Shown here piece after piece: positions 8,183-18,321 of a DNA stretch of 64,000 nucleotides. The translations under genes and the position numbers were made by a program. The stretch's first letter is position 1; the number at the start of each line of letters is the position of its first letter. This DNA comes from JAUIIK01 sp963709995 (GTDB lineage Bacteria > Chloroflexota > Chloroflexia > Thermomicrobiales > CFX8), in assembly GCA_963709995.1 (NCBI GenBank), contig CAVPYN010000008.1:124001-188000 (forward strand). The letters are read 5' to 3'. The notes under the pieces are model-generated. The model was not told where the DNA came from. It made no database searches and saw only the letters and a program-made list of their open reading frames with translations.

Positions 8183-10403
8183 TTGACGGACCTGGTACCG
8201 CGACTGATCGACCTTGTCGGTACCGAAGTCCCGGACATGGATACCGCTCCCATCGAGAATGCCTACGATTTCGCAGAAAAGGCCCACGGCACCGAACGCC
8301 GGCGTTCTGGTGAACTTTTCATTACCCATCCACTTGAAGTAGCGATGATTCTCGCCCGTATGCAGCTCGATCAGGAGGCGCTGATTGCAGCCCTCTTCAC
8401 GATGTCGTCGAAGATACTCCGATCACGACCGAAGACATCGAGGAAGAGTTTGGGGCACCGTCGCGAATCTCGTGGCAGGCGTTACGAAACTCGGCAAGAT
8501 CGCTTGGGCCAGCGACCACGACGAATCCAGCAAGCCGCGAGGGAGAAAGAACGCCAGGCGGAATCGCTGCGCAAGATGTTCCTGGCGATGGTCGACGACG
8601 TTCGCGTCGTGCTGATCAAGCTCGCGGACCGACTCCATAATATGCGCACCCTGGAGCACATGCCCGAGGATCAAACAGCTACGCTCCGCCCGGGAAACAA
8701 TCGAGATTTTTGCTCCGCTCGCTAATCGGCTCGGGATCTCCCAAATTCGTTCGGAGCTGGAGGATCTCGCTTTCCGGTATCTGAATCCACAGCAGTACTT
8801 TTCGATCGATCGAGCTATCGACCGGCGTACAACCGACCGTGTCGACTTCCTGGACCGCCTGGAAGAAGATCTGCTGGAGCACTTCGCCGACGCCGGTATC
8901 ACACGCAGAACTGCAGAAGCGAGAGAAACATCTCTTCTCGATCTGGAAGAAGATGGAACGCAAGGACGTCAGTTTCGACGAAATCTATGATGTCTTCGGT
9001 TTTCGAATCATCGTCGATGACCGGCCAAACTGCTATGCGGCTCTAGGTGTTATCCATTCCAATTGGTATCCAATTCCCGGCGAGTTCGACGACTACATCG
9101 CGACGCCAAAAGAGTCGCTGTACCAGTCAATTCATACCGCGATAATCGGTCCCGGCGGCACTCCAGTCGAGATCCAGATTCGAACCGAGCGAAATGCACC
9201 GCGTAGCCGAGTACGGGATCGCCGCGCACTGGCGCTACAAAGAGTCGGGCAAGGTCGATCACCACGTCGAGCGCAAGGTCGCATGGCTGCGCAATCTTAT
9301 GGACTGGCGCGACGAGATCGCCGACGCCCAGGAATTCGTCGAATCACTGAAGACCGATGTTTTCCGGGAGATGATTTACGTTTTCACTCCCGCAGGTGAC
9401 ATCATCGAACTCCCTGACGGCGCGACGCCGGTCGACTTTGCCTATCGCATCCACACCGAGGTCGGCCATCAATGTGTGGGCGCGAAGGTGAATGATCAGA
9501 TGGTGCCCCTCGATCACCAACTGACAAACGGAGCCGTCGTTCGTATCTTGACCTCGAATTCAAAGGTCGGGACCCAGCCGCGACTGGCTTATGCCTTCCA
9601 ATGGCTACGTTGTGACCGCGTCCGCACGTGAAAAGATCCGCCAGTGGTTCCGGCGGCAGGAACGTGACGAAAATATCGCCCAGGGCAGGGACATCCTCGA
9701 TCGCGAACTTCGACGACTCAATGTAACCGACCCGAAGTTCGACGATATCGCGAAACTCTTCCCGTCATTTCAGCGCACCGATGACTTCCTTGCAGCCGTC
9801 GGGTATGGCGGAGTTAGCCCGCAACAGATCGCAACCAAGCTCGTCGAAACGCGGGAACCAGAAGTGCTACCACCCGCACCGAAGACGAACGATCAGCGCT
9901 CTCTCATCGCCCGCGGCATCCAGGTGATGGGTGTTGGAGACCTCTATACGCGCCTGGGCAATTGCTGCAAGCCTGTATACGGCGACGAGATCATCGGCTA
10001 CACCACGCGCGGCCGGGGAATCACCGTGCACCGCACCGACTGCCCAAATGTCAAGAATCCCGATGACGATGCGCGTCTGGTGAATGTCAGTTGGGGTATC
10101 GAGCGCGATTCTTATCCGGTGACGGTTCGGATCATCGCCTGGGACAGAGTCGGATTGCTCCGAGACCTGACGACCCTCGTCTCCGACGAAGGGTTGAATA
10201 TGGATTCGGTGCTCACCCAGACCCATCCGGATCAGACAGTAACCGTGCTCATCACTACGACGGTCGACGATGTCGGTCAACTGAGTCGCGTTCTTCAAAA
10301 GCTCGAAACTCTCCGCGACGTTTTCGACGTCCGGCGCGAGAATCCACTTCAGGTAGCCGACCCTCCGGCCGGGGATAGCGTCAGCGCCGCCAGCGACCAT
10401 TGA
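8183..10403 (+). CDS. rel: (p)ppGpp synthetase/hydrolase RelA/SpoT (multiple frameshifts)
   Basis: This bifunctional stringent-response enzyme can be followed through all its domains in three frames. In order they are: the HD hydrolase domain (HDVVEDTPITTED near 8394), KMFLAMVDDVRVVLIKLADRLHNMRTL split only at its edges, the synthetase domain with RKDVSFDEIYDVFGFRI and YQSIHT, the TGS domain (VFTPAGDIIELPDGATPVDFAY), a CCKPVYGD zinc-like patch and a C-terminal ACT domain. Frame changes fall near 8397, 8453, 8520, 8680, 8905, 9187 and 9580. At the HD motif the change is explained by one base missing from a doublet. The start may be TTG 8183, or ATG 8145 if a further indel is allowed. pfkB follows within eight bases. 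Confidence 0.9.
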
Positions 10404-10410
10404 ACCTGCG

Positions 10411-11340
10411 GTGATCGTCTGCATTGGCGAAGCGCTTATCGATCTGGTCGTCGATAGTCATGACGGCTTGAAATCGGGTTCGTTCGTTGAAATTCAGGCT
10501 GGCGGCGCGCCACTCAACGTCGCCATTGGCTTGAGTAGATTGGGCGTACCCTCTGGTTTTCTCGGCGCGCTTTCGAGTGACGCGTTCGGCGATCTGCTGA
10601 GCCGGCTCTTTGACGCTGAGGACATTGTTCGGATACCAACTGAGCGCGTGTGCGCCTCCACCCGGCTCGCCGTGATCGATCACAGCAATGATTACGCGCC
10701 GTTCAGATTCTATGGCAGCGACACGTCGGACACAAGGCTCACCCGCGACCACGTCGATGCCGCACTTCGAGGTGCTGAAGTCACAGGTATCTATATGGGC
10801 TCGCTTCCGTTTTCGGATCCGAATTCCTGTCAGGTCGCGGAATATGCCGTTGAGCTCGCGGTTCGCAGCGGTGTCCCGGTGTTCACCGATCCCAACCCGA
10901 GACCAGCGGTTTGGACTTCGCAGGACCAAATGGTCGACACCACGGCGTTTCTGTTGCGGAACAGTACACTCGCGAAGATTAGCCTTGATGACGCGGTGGT
11001 GTTGGGCTGGCCCACGGAGCCAGTGGATGTGCTACGCCATTGCCGGGAGTGTTATGGGGCGACGGTGATTGTCACCGGCGGTGCGCGAGGTTGCTGGGCG
11101 GAGATCGACGGGGCCGTCGCGCATGTTCGCCCGCCAGAAATCGAGCCGGTCGATCCGACCGGCGCCGGCGACGCATCATTTGCCGCGGCGATCTCCAGAT
11201 TCGTCGACAATGGATTTCTGACCGCCACCGATGTTCAATTTGCGGCAACGGCCGGCGCGCTTGCAACCAGGACGAAGGGCACTACGAGCAGTCTCCCCAC
11301 TCTCAACGAAGTGATCTCGCACCAGTCCGACAGCCGATAG
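10411..11340 (+). CDS. PfkB-family carbohydrate kinase (fructokinase/ribokinase-like)
   Basis: The 309-residue protein has both PfkB signatures: the N-terminal GGAPLNVAIGLSRLG motif for sugar binding and the C-terminal DPTGAGDASF motif with its catalytic aspartate and anion hole. It phosphorylates a sugar or nucleoside with ATP. The lengths and motifs resemble bacterial fructokinases, but the substrate cannot be fixed. It starts at GTG 10411, seven bases after the rel stop, and is probably co-transcribed with rel. The gene is intact although it lies between two indel-rich stretches. Confidence 0.88.
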   Translation: MIVCIGEALIDLVVDSHDGLKSGSFVEIQAGGAPLNVAIGLSRLGVPSGFLGALSSDAFGDLLSRLFDAEDIVRIPTERVCASTRLAVIDHSNDYAPFRFYGSDTSDTRLTRDHVDAALRGAEVTGIYMGSLPFSDPNSCQVAEYAVELAVRSGVPVFTDPNPRPAVWTSQDQMVDTTAFLLRNSTLAKISLDDAVVLGWPTEPVDVLRHCRECYGATVIVTGGARGCWAEIDGAVAHVRPPEIEPVDPTGAGDASFAAAISRFVDNGFLTATDVQFAATAGALATRTKGTTSSLPTLNEVISHQSDSR

Positions 11341-11479
11341 CACCGCGCATGGCAGAGTGGCACGTAGTCGCTGGCCGTGGGCACCTTCTGCTGTCTACTT
11401 CATGGGCGCTTGTCGCTGAAACACGGATGCAGCAGGATCATCGCTTGCCAGCGAACCCCCGAACGTGATGTCTGCGAAG

Positions 11480-11515
11480 AGAAAAGAGAAGAGGGTCGGG
11501 GGATGCCGACCCTCT
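11480..11515 (-). terminator. Rho-independent terminator of the hrcA-grpE-dnaK operon
   Basis: A ten-pair stem AGAGGGTCGG/CCGACCCTCT (11490-11499 and 11506-11515) with a six-base loop lies just after the dnaK stop. On the minus strand the stem is followed by TCTCTTTTCT, a T-rich tail. Confidence 0.75.
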
Positions 11516-11539
11516 CTCCATTCGAATCAAGTTTTCGGG

Positions 11540-13461
11540 TTAGTCGCCAACCTCGCGAAACTCGCCTTCGACGGTCGATTCGTCCTCCTCGGCCTCGGCT
11601 TCCGGCTCACCCTCGAAGCCGTTGGGTCCGGCGTCCTGAGGAGCACCGGCATCCTGGTACAGCGACTCTCCGACCTTCGACAGTGTCTGCGTTAGCTCCT
11701 GGTAAGCCGGCCGCAGCCGTTCGATGTTCTCGGAATCATTTTCAAGGATGTCACGAACCGCGCTGATCTTGCTCTCGATATCCAGTTTCAGTTCGGAGGG
11801 GATAGCTTCGCCGTGCTCATCCAGCGTCTTCTCCGCCTGGAAGGCCATTGAATCAGCGAGATTCCTCAGCTCGACCGCATCCTTGCGAGCCTGGTCTTCT
11901 GACGCGTGCTGCTCGGCCTCGTTTACCATCTGCTGGATTTCCTGGTCAGTCAAGCCACTCGATGCTGTAATCGTGACCTTCTGCTCGCGGCCGGTTGCCT
12001 GATCTCGTGCGGTGACGTTGACGATTCCGTTCGCATCGATGTCGAACGTTACTTCGATCTTCGGAACACCGCGAGGAGATGGGGGGATGCCGTCCAGGAT
12101 GAAGCGTGCGAGCGTCTTGTTGTCGTTCGACATTGGCCGCTCGCCCTGAGTCACATGGATCTCAACCTGAGACTGATTGTCTGCCGCGGTTGTAAAGATC
12201 TGGCTCTTTCGAGTCGGGATGGTTGTGTTGCGCTCGATCAGTGCCGTGGCGACGCCACCAAGCGTTTCGATGCCGAGGGTGAGTGGCGTAACGTCGAGAA
12301 GAAGGACATCCTTGACGTCCCCGCCGAGCACACCAGCCTGAATCGCGGCGCCAATCGCCACGACCTCGTCCGGATTGATTCCCCGGTGTGGTTGTTTGCC
12401 GAAGAACTCATTGACCGTCTTCTGAACGATCGGCATCCGGGTTTGCCCACCCACGAGCAGTACCTCGTCGATCTCCGCTTTCGTGATCTCGGCGTCCTTG
12501 AGCGCGGCTTCCATCGGCTGGATAGTGCGCTTCACCAGGCCGTCAACAAGCTGTTCTAGCTTTGAGCGCGTCATGCTGATGTTCAGGTGCTTTGGACCAT
12601 TCTGGTCGGCGGTGATGAAAGGCAAGTTGATATCGGTCTGTTGAGCCGACGAAAGTTCGATCTTCGCTTTCTCTGCCTCGTCCTTGAGACGTTGCAGCGC
12701 CATGGGGTCTTTCCGGAGTTCGATGCCTTCGGAGCGCTTGAACTCGTCTGCCAGGAAGTTGATGATCTCCTGATCGAAGTCGTCGCCGCCCAGGTGGGTG
12801 TCACCGTTCGTCGCCATGACCTGAAAGACGCCCTCTGAGAGATCGAGGATCGATATGTCGTAGGTGCCGCCGCCGAGGTCGTACACCGCGATTTGTTCGT
12901 CTTCTTTCTTCTCAAGTCCGTAGGCGAGCGCGGATGCGGTGGGCTCGTTGATGATGCGGAGACCTCGAGTCCAGCGATTTTGCCCGCGTCTTTGGTCGCC
13001 TGCCGCTGGCTATCGTCGAAGTAGGCAGGGACGGTGATGACCGCCTTGTCGACCGTCTCTCCGAGAAACGCCTCGGCGTCAGCCCTCAGTTTCTGGAGAA
13101 TCATCGCTGAGATTTCCGGGGTTGTGTACCAGCGATCCCCCAGCTTGATCTCGACCCCGCCGTTCTGGCCCTCGCGGATCTCATACGGAACGAGTTCGAT
13201 GTCACGCTGGACGATTGGATCGTCAAATCGACGTCCGATGAATCGCTTCACCGAGAAGATCGTGTTATGCGGGTTGGTCACCGCCTGGCGCTTGGCCAGC
13301 CTTCCGACCAGTCGCTCACCGCTGGACGAGATCGCCACGATGGATGGCGTCGTTCGTTCGCCTTCGGCGTTCGGGATCACTTCAGGTTCACCCGCGTCGA
13401 TCACCGCCATGACGGAGTTCGTGGTGCCGAGGTCGATGCCGATCGTTCGTGCCAGGTTCAA
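11540..13461 (-). CDS. dnaK: Molecular chaperone DnaK (one frameshift)
   Basis: Hsp70 chaperone of about 640 residues. The N-terminal frame gives IGIDLGTTNSVMAVIDAGEP and VITVPAYFDDSQRQATKDAG. The second frame resumes at RIINEPTASAL and contains YDLGGGTYDISILDL and the substrate-binding domain, and it ends in an acidic tail (EAEAEEDES...EVGD). The two frames join near 12961, where one missing base within GTCTCCGC turns LEV-LRIINEP into a stop. With that base restored the length is normal for DnaK. It is the last gene of the CIRCE-controlled operon, with its terminator directly downstream. Confidence 0.95.
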
Positions 13462-13525
13462 TGCTTCCTTTCACTCTGGACTCGTGCTGTCTCTTCAGAA
13501 TGCGCTGATTTCTTGATTCGTCTGT

Positions 13526-14129
13526 TCAGGATTCGTTGCCTCCTGATCCCACTTTCACCATTGCGGGCCGCAGTACTTCATCTCCAAGGTAATAACCGCG
13601 GGCGAACTCCTCGATGACCGTGTCCGGGTTGGAGACGCCCTCCTGAACCTGGACGGCTTCGTGGAGTTGGGGATCGAACGGTTCGCCGACTGATTCCATC
13701 GGACGAACCCCCTCGTGGTCTAGAACTGACCAGAGCTTTCGTTCAATCAACTTGAAACCTTCAAGCCAACTGCTCGTGCCGTCCCCGTCGCTCGCCGATT
13801 GACGGCTCGTTCAAAATCATCGACGACAGGCAGGAATTGTCTCAGGAGTGATCGTCGGGCCTGATCCCCGACCCGTAAGATTTCCTGCTCTTTTCGACGG
13901 CGATAGTTCGCAAGATCCGCAACCGCTCGCTGGTAGTTGTCGAGATTTCTGGCCGCCTCGGCCCTGGCCTATTCGACCTCATCGAGCTGTCTTCGAGGCC
14001 GTCGAATTCAGCGTCGATAGCCGCGAGATCGTCCGCGGATGGATCGCTCTCAAACGTCGATATCTCGTCGCCGCCGGTCGCATCGTCAAACTCCGATCGA
14101 TTGGACTGTTCGTTACCCGAGTGAGTCAC
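13526..14129 (-). CDS. grpE: Nucleotide exchange factor GrpE (frameshifted)
   Basis: GrpE releases ADP from DnaK. The N-terminal frame (MTHSGNEQSN...IDAEFDGLED) gives the usual acidic, disordered head. The coiled coil continues in other frames as LANYRRRKEQEILRVGDQARRSL and RQFLPVVDDFERAVNR. The C-terminal beta domain is in the last frame (GEPFDPQLHEAVQVQEG ... GYYLGDEVLRPAMVKVG), which is the diagnostic GrpE signature. At least three indels between about 13750 and 14000 are needed. The start overlaps the end of hrcA by 17 bases, and dnaK follows 64 bases downstream. Confidence 0.92.
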
Positions 14130-15169
14130 GGTAATAAAGCTCCTGCATCATGTCGCTCATCAGATCCGCCATGTAGCGAACGGTCGAAATTGAGCGTTCG
14201 TAGTACATCCTCCTGGGACCAACGATGCCGATAAGTCCGGTGACATTGGTTCCGAGCCCATAGGAACCAACGACGATTCCGTAGGGCTGGAGGACATCCG
14301 CGTCCAGTTCTTCTCCAATAAATACCTGTACATCCTCGCCATGCTGGTCGATCTGCGGTAGCAGCATCGTCAACAATGCTCCGCCCCTCAGCAAGCTCAC
14401 GATGCGATGCATCCGTTCGCTTGCGTGGAACTCCGGTTGACGAACCATGTATTCCAGGCCGTCGTGCACCAATTCGGTGCGAGCGCCAGACTCGCCAGCG
14501 CTGAGCGTTGCGATCATATGGTCCCGGATGGCGTTCGAGGCCGGTGAGTCGCACGGTGAGGAATCATTTCCGCGACCTCTGGCGTTCTCCAGGAGCTCAT
14601 TGAGCCGGGCGCTAACCTGAGTCAGAGTTTATTGGTCGACTTCCTCATCGACATGCACCATCGACTGCGTGACTGCGCTGTCCTGGGTGACGATAATCAG
14701 CAGGACCAGTCGCGGCTGCAATGAGAGAAGTTCGAAGTGACGCAACCGCATCGACGCGATGGCGTGGCGTTGTGACCATGGCCAGGTGCCCGGCGAAATC
14801 CGCCAGTACCGCTGCCGACAACTGAAGCCACCCTTCGATCTGGGTTTCTACTTGCCTGAACTGATGACGAATCATCAGTTGCTCACCGATGAAAGGTGAG
14901 AGCGGCGCGCATAGCGCTCAACGTAGACGCGATAGCCTCGGTCAGTTGGAACACCGCCAGCGGACCGGTGCGGGTGCTGGATATAGCCGTCTTACGTCAA
15001 GCAGAGCGATCTCATTGCGGACCGTCGCTGAAGAGACATTTAGTGGAAGCTGTTCAACGAGGGTCTTCGAGCCGACGGGCTTTCCGCTCGCGACGTACTC
15101 GTCGACGAGGTATCGCAGTATCAAGTGTTGACGGTTGGTCAGTTCCTGGTTCATCATCATTCTCGCCAT
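14113..15169 (-). CDS. hrcA: Heat-inducible transcription repressor HrcA (frameshifted)
   Basis: HrcA represses class I heat-shock genes by binding CIRCE. The N-terminal winged helix is clear (LTNRQHLILRYLVDEYVASGKPVGSKTL, then SSATVRNEIALL). The C-terminal GAF-like domain is intact from about 14517 down (IGEELDADVLQPYGIVVGSY, GLIGIVGPRRMYYERSI). The middle, about 14520-14990, changes frame several times but keeps recognisable pieces such as HPHRSAG. The total span fits the usual 340-350 residues. ATG 15169 is only one base from the CIRCE palindrome; ATGs at 15160, 15157 and 15154 are alternative starts with GGCGAG as a weak ribosome site. Confidence 0.92.
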
Positions 15170-15170
15170 T

Positions 15171-15197
15171 TTAGCACTCGGACGTTCAGAGTGCTAA
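15171..15197 (-). promoter_or_regulatory. CIRCE operator of the hrcA operon
   Basis: A perfect match to the CIRCE consensus: TTAGCACTC, nine bases, GAGTGCTAA. This is the HrcA binding site. It lies between the predicted -10 box and the hrcA start codon, and ends one base from the ATG at 15169, so it also forms the 5' end of the mRNA. Confidence 0.97.
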
Positions 15198-15207
15198 CGC
15201 TGGAGCA

Positions 15208-15236
15208 ATGGTAACACCTGACACGACTCATGTCAA
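15208..15236 (-). promoter_or_regulatory. Sigma-A promoter of hrcA-grpE-dnaK
   Basis: On the minus strand a perfect -35 TTGACA (15231-15236) is followed, after a 17-base spacer, by TACCAT (15208-15213) as the -10. The start of transcription would fall a few bases before the CIRCE palindrome, the usual arrangement for HrcA-controlled operons. Confidence 0.8.
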
Positions 15237-15321
15237 AGAATATGATTGCAAAAGGTGAATGACAGGGATTCCCAGGTGCTGCTGATGCGTGTCGAATCGT
15301 CGTCAGCGTCGACGGGGCTTC

Positions 15322-16426
15322 TCAGGAACCGTTCGTGCCCATCGTGTGATGAAGGTAGGCGTCGACCAGCGGATCGAGATCACCGTCGAGAACGGCGCTA
15401 ACATTGCCGGTCGAGAAATCGGACCGATGGTCGGTGACCATTGTGTATGGCTGGAGCACGTAAGACCGGATTCGGCTGCCCCAGCCTTCTACATTGACAT
15501 CTCCCTTGAGTTCCGCCTGTTCCGCCTCGCGCTCGCGCAGCTTGAGCTCAGTGAGTCTCGCGCGCAGGATCTTCATCGCGCTGGCCCGATTCTGCAGCTG
15601 AGAACGCTCGTCCTGGCAGGTGACAACGATTCCGGTCGGGACGTGAGTGAGTCGCACCGCCGAACTCGTCTTGTTGACATGTTGCCCACCGGCGCCGGAC
15701 GCTCGATAGGTGTCCACTCGGATGTCTTCATCGCGTAGATCAATTTCTAGATCGTCTTCGACCTCGGGCAGCACCTCAACGAGCGCAAATGCGGTGTGCC
15801 TGCGATTCGCGGCATCAAACGGAGAGAGGCGAACCAGCCGGTGGGTGCCGGCTTCGCCCTTCGTGTAGCCATAGGCGTAGTCACCGCGCATCTCGAGTGT
15901 GGCGCTCTTGATCCCGGCCTCATCGCCTTCGCTCCGGTCGAGTAACTCCACCGAAAAGCCGCGCCGTTCCGCCCAGCGGGTATACATTCGCACGAGCATT
16001 TCGGCCCAGTCCTGGGCGTCGACGCCGCCTGTGCCGGCGTGTATGGCGACGATGGCATTGCTCTCATCATAAGGTCCATCAAGCAGCAGTTCGAGCTCCA
16101 GGTCGTCAACCTGCTCCATGAGCTCGCTCACGTCGTCGCGAATCTCCGCCGACAGTTCCGGATCGTCCGACATCAACTCGTCGAGTTCGACCAGGTCCCG
16201 AATCTGTCCACGCATCGTCTCCCAGTGGTCGACCCGCGCTTTGAGATTTGTTAGTTGCCGCATGACGCGACGAGCCCGATTGTTGTCGGACCAGAATTCT
16301 GGATCGGTTGTCAGCTCTTCGAGCTCTACGATTTGCTGTCGAAGCGCGGGCAAGTCAAAGACGCACCCCAATCCTGTCGAGGCGTGCGCCGAGGTCGCTG
16401 AGAATAGTTATCGTGCTCTGTTCCAT
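15322..16426 (-). CDS. prfB: Peptide chain release factor 2 with programmed +1 frameshift
   Basis: RF2 releases peptides at UGA and UAA. Translation starts at ATG 16426 and runs 23 codons to an in-frame TGA (16355-16357). The slip sequence CTT TGA C is preceded by GGGGTG one codon upstream, as in E. coli prfB. A +1 shift then reads GAC and continues for 344 codons, giving about 367 residues. The class signature SPF tripeptide (RLSPFDAANRR) identifies RF2 rather than RF1, and the catalytic GGQ is in GAGGQHVNKTSS. This frame change is functional and distinct from the scattered indels elsewhere. The gene is divergent from the MFS gene. Confidence 0.97.
16354..16369 (-). promoter_or_regulatory. 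RF2 autoregulatory +1 frameshift signal
   Basis: Reading on the minus strand, a Shine-Dalgarno-like GGGGTG, one codon CGT, slip codon CTT, stop TGA and base C occur in the canonical order and spacing. Low RF2 stalls the ribosome at UGA and lets it slip into the main frame, so RF2 controls its own level. Confidence 0.95.
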
Positions 16427-16465
16427 CACTCGTCCTGAACCTGGACAGATCATCAGAATCAATCT

Positions 16466-17725
16466 TTGATTCTAGCACTTCGCGCCACAGTGCGGCACGG
16501 CGGGGCTGGGCAGGATATCATCTTCGCCGGAGGAGCGCGCGAGGGGAGCAACGCACTGGGAATCCGACCGCTTCTCGCTAATCGAGCGCTCCTGATCTTC
16601 ATGCTTGGACACTTCACGGTCGACATGTACGGCGGGATTCTGCCGATCATGTTTCCGGTTTTCGCGGATGAGTTCGGACTTAGCAATCGCGGTGTCGGTC
16701 TCATCGCTCTCGCGTTTACCGCCGCGTCATCTCTCAGCCAGCCGCTGTTTGGATACGTCGCCGATCGATGGGGCAGTCGGTATCTGGCGGTTGGCAGCAT
16801 GGCATGGTCGGCGGTGATGGTCGGATTGATCGGCGTCGCCCCGGCGTTTCCGGCCGTCATCACGCTGGCGGTGCTGGCTGGGCTCGGTTCGGGAGCCTAT
16901 CACCCCCAGGGCGCATCCAACGCCGCGGCGGTCGTCGACGACCGCAACCGCAATTCGGCACTTGCGCTCTACACCGTCGGGGGCACCTCGGGCTACGCCC
17001 TGGGTCCAATCGTCGGAGCATCGGCGCTGTTCTTCTTCGGGCGGTCTGGGACAGTCGTTCTTCTCCCGTTCGGCGTCCTGGTCGCCATTGCGCTATACAG
17101 GCAGTTTGTCCGTCATGGGCTCGGTCTTGCCGCCGGGACCTCTGCAGTCGGGGCCGGGCTGCGCGGCGCCGTCGCCTGGACTCCGCTACTGACGATAATC
17201 ATCGTCGTCATGTTACGTAGCTGGGTGCATAGCTCGGTCGTTAGCTTTGTCCCACTCTGGTTCAGCGACCTGGGATACAGCGCCGGGTTCTATAGCATCC
17301 TCCAAACATTCATCCTCGCGGCAGGCGCGGCAGGTACGTTGACTGGAGGGTTCCTTGCCGACCGGCATGGCCAGCGCCGGGTGCTTGTCTACTCGCTTCT
17401 CGCCTCAACGCCGCTCCTGGTGATCTTCGCCGCATTTCCTGGAAAACAATCGTTTCTGCTGGGGCCGGCATTCACCTTCGTCGCTGATATGAGCCTTTCC
17501 ATCACACTCGTCCTGGCGCAGCGCTTCCTGCCAGGTCGGATTGGGATGGCATCCGGGTTTATTCTGGGGATCGGCTTTGTGACCGGCGGAATTGGTATTC
17601 CCGTCACTGGAGCGATTGCCGACAGTTTTGGGTTCTCGACGGCGATCATGGCGTCTTCGTTGCTACTGGTCGTGGCTGCGATGATTGGAACGCGGATTCC
17701 GGGCCGGGAGTCCGCCGCGACCTAG
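16466..17725 (+). CDS. MFS transporter, fosmidomycin-resistance (Fsr)-like
   Basis: An integral membrane protein with about twelve helices. MFS landmarks are FGYVADRWGSRY after helix 2, AYHPQGASNAA in helix 4-5 (typical of the Fsr group of drug/proton antiporters) and GGFLADRHGQRR in the second half. The substrate is not evident. The start is uncertain: TTG 16466 gives 419 residues but lacks a clear ribosome site, while GGAGGAG and GGGGAG at 16530-16547 suggest initiation further down, before LLANRALLIF. It converges with coaE, the two stops overlapping by four bases. Confidence 0.85.
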   Translation: MILALRATVRHGGAGQDIIFAGGAREGSNALGIRPLLANRALLIFMLGHFTVDMYGGILPIMFPVFADEFGLSNRGVGLIALAFTAASSLSQPLFGYVADRWGSRYLAVGSMAWSAVMVGLIGVAPAFPAVITLAVLAGLGSGAYHPQGASNAAAVVDDRNRNSALALYTVGGTSGYALGPIVGASALFFFGRSGTVVLLPFGVLVAIALYRQFVRHGLGLAAGTSAVGAGLRGAVAWTPLLTIIIVVMLRSWVHSSVVSFVPLWFSDLGYSAGFYSILQTFILAAGAAGTLTGGFLADRHGQRRVLVYSLLASTPLLVIFAAFPGKQSFLLGPAFTFVADMSLSITLVLAQRFLPGRIGMASGFILGIGFVTGGIGIPVTGAIADSFGFSTAIMASSLLLVVAAMIGTRIPGRESAAT

Positions 17726-18321
17726 CGTCCGGTTAGTGCTGTCCAGGCTGCGACGACCTGGCGCCTGGTCTCTTCCAGCGTGCCGCCATTATCGATGACG
17801 ATGTCGGCGCGCTCCAGCTTTTCTGATTGAGGGGGCTGGGCATTCAATCGACGTTCCGCCTCCTGGCGATCCACCCTGTTGCGGGCCACAACCCGGTCAA
17901 TGCGTGTTTCACGATCCGCGTCAACGACCCAGACGACATCGCAGTGGTCGGCAATGCCTGCTTCGAAGAGTTTGATTGCGTCGAGCACCAGCACCGGTGG
18001 ACCCGGTTCGTGAATCGCCCCGATCATTCTTTCGACGACGATCGGATGGACGATCTCTTCGAGTCCGGCGAGCTTGTCAGGGTCCGAGAAGACGATCCGG
18101 CCAAGCTCCGGACGATTGATACTCCCATCAGGGTTGACGACGCCCGGACCGAACGCCTGGCGGAGCGGCTCGCCAAGCGTGGATCCAGGGCCCATCATCT
18201 GATGAACCAGCTGGTCGGCGTCAATCGCTTCCGCGCCGAGATCCTCAAGCATTTTGACGACCGACGTCTTCCCGGTCGCGATGTTACCGGTAATGCCGAT
18301 GACCCAGTTCCTGCGTGTCAT
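17722..18321 (-). CDS. coaE: Dephospho-CoA kinase
   Basis: This catalyses the last step of coenzyme A synthesis, phosphorylating the ribose 3' hydroxyl of dephospho-CoA. The 199-residue protein has the P-loop GITGNIATGKTS at residues 8-19, DADQLVHQMM and the lid-like motif RVVARNRVDRQEAERR. Length is normal for the family. The ATG overlaps the stop of the upstream ABC-F gene by four bases, so the two are translationally coupled. Confidence 0.96.
   Translation of the reverse strand: MTRRNWVIGITGNIATGKTSVVKMLEDLGAEAIDADQLVHQMMGPGSTLGEPLRQAFGPGVVNPDGSINRPELGRIVFSDPDKLAGLEEIVHPIVVERMIGAIHEPGPPVLVLDAIKLFEAGIADHCDVVWVVDADRETRIDRVVARNRVDRQEAERRLNAQPPQSEKLERADIVIDNGGTLEETRRQVVAAWTALTGR

Noticed and set aside
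11377..11766. Plus-strand open frame crossing the dnaK terminator and 3' end
   Set aside because: It overlaps a clear terminator and the conserved dnaK tail on the opposite strand.
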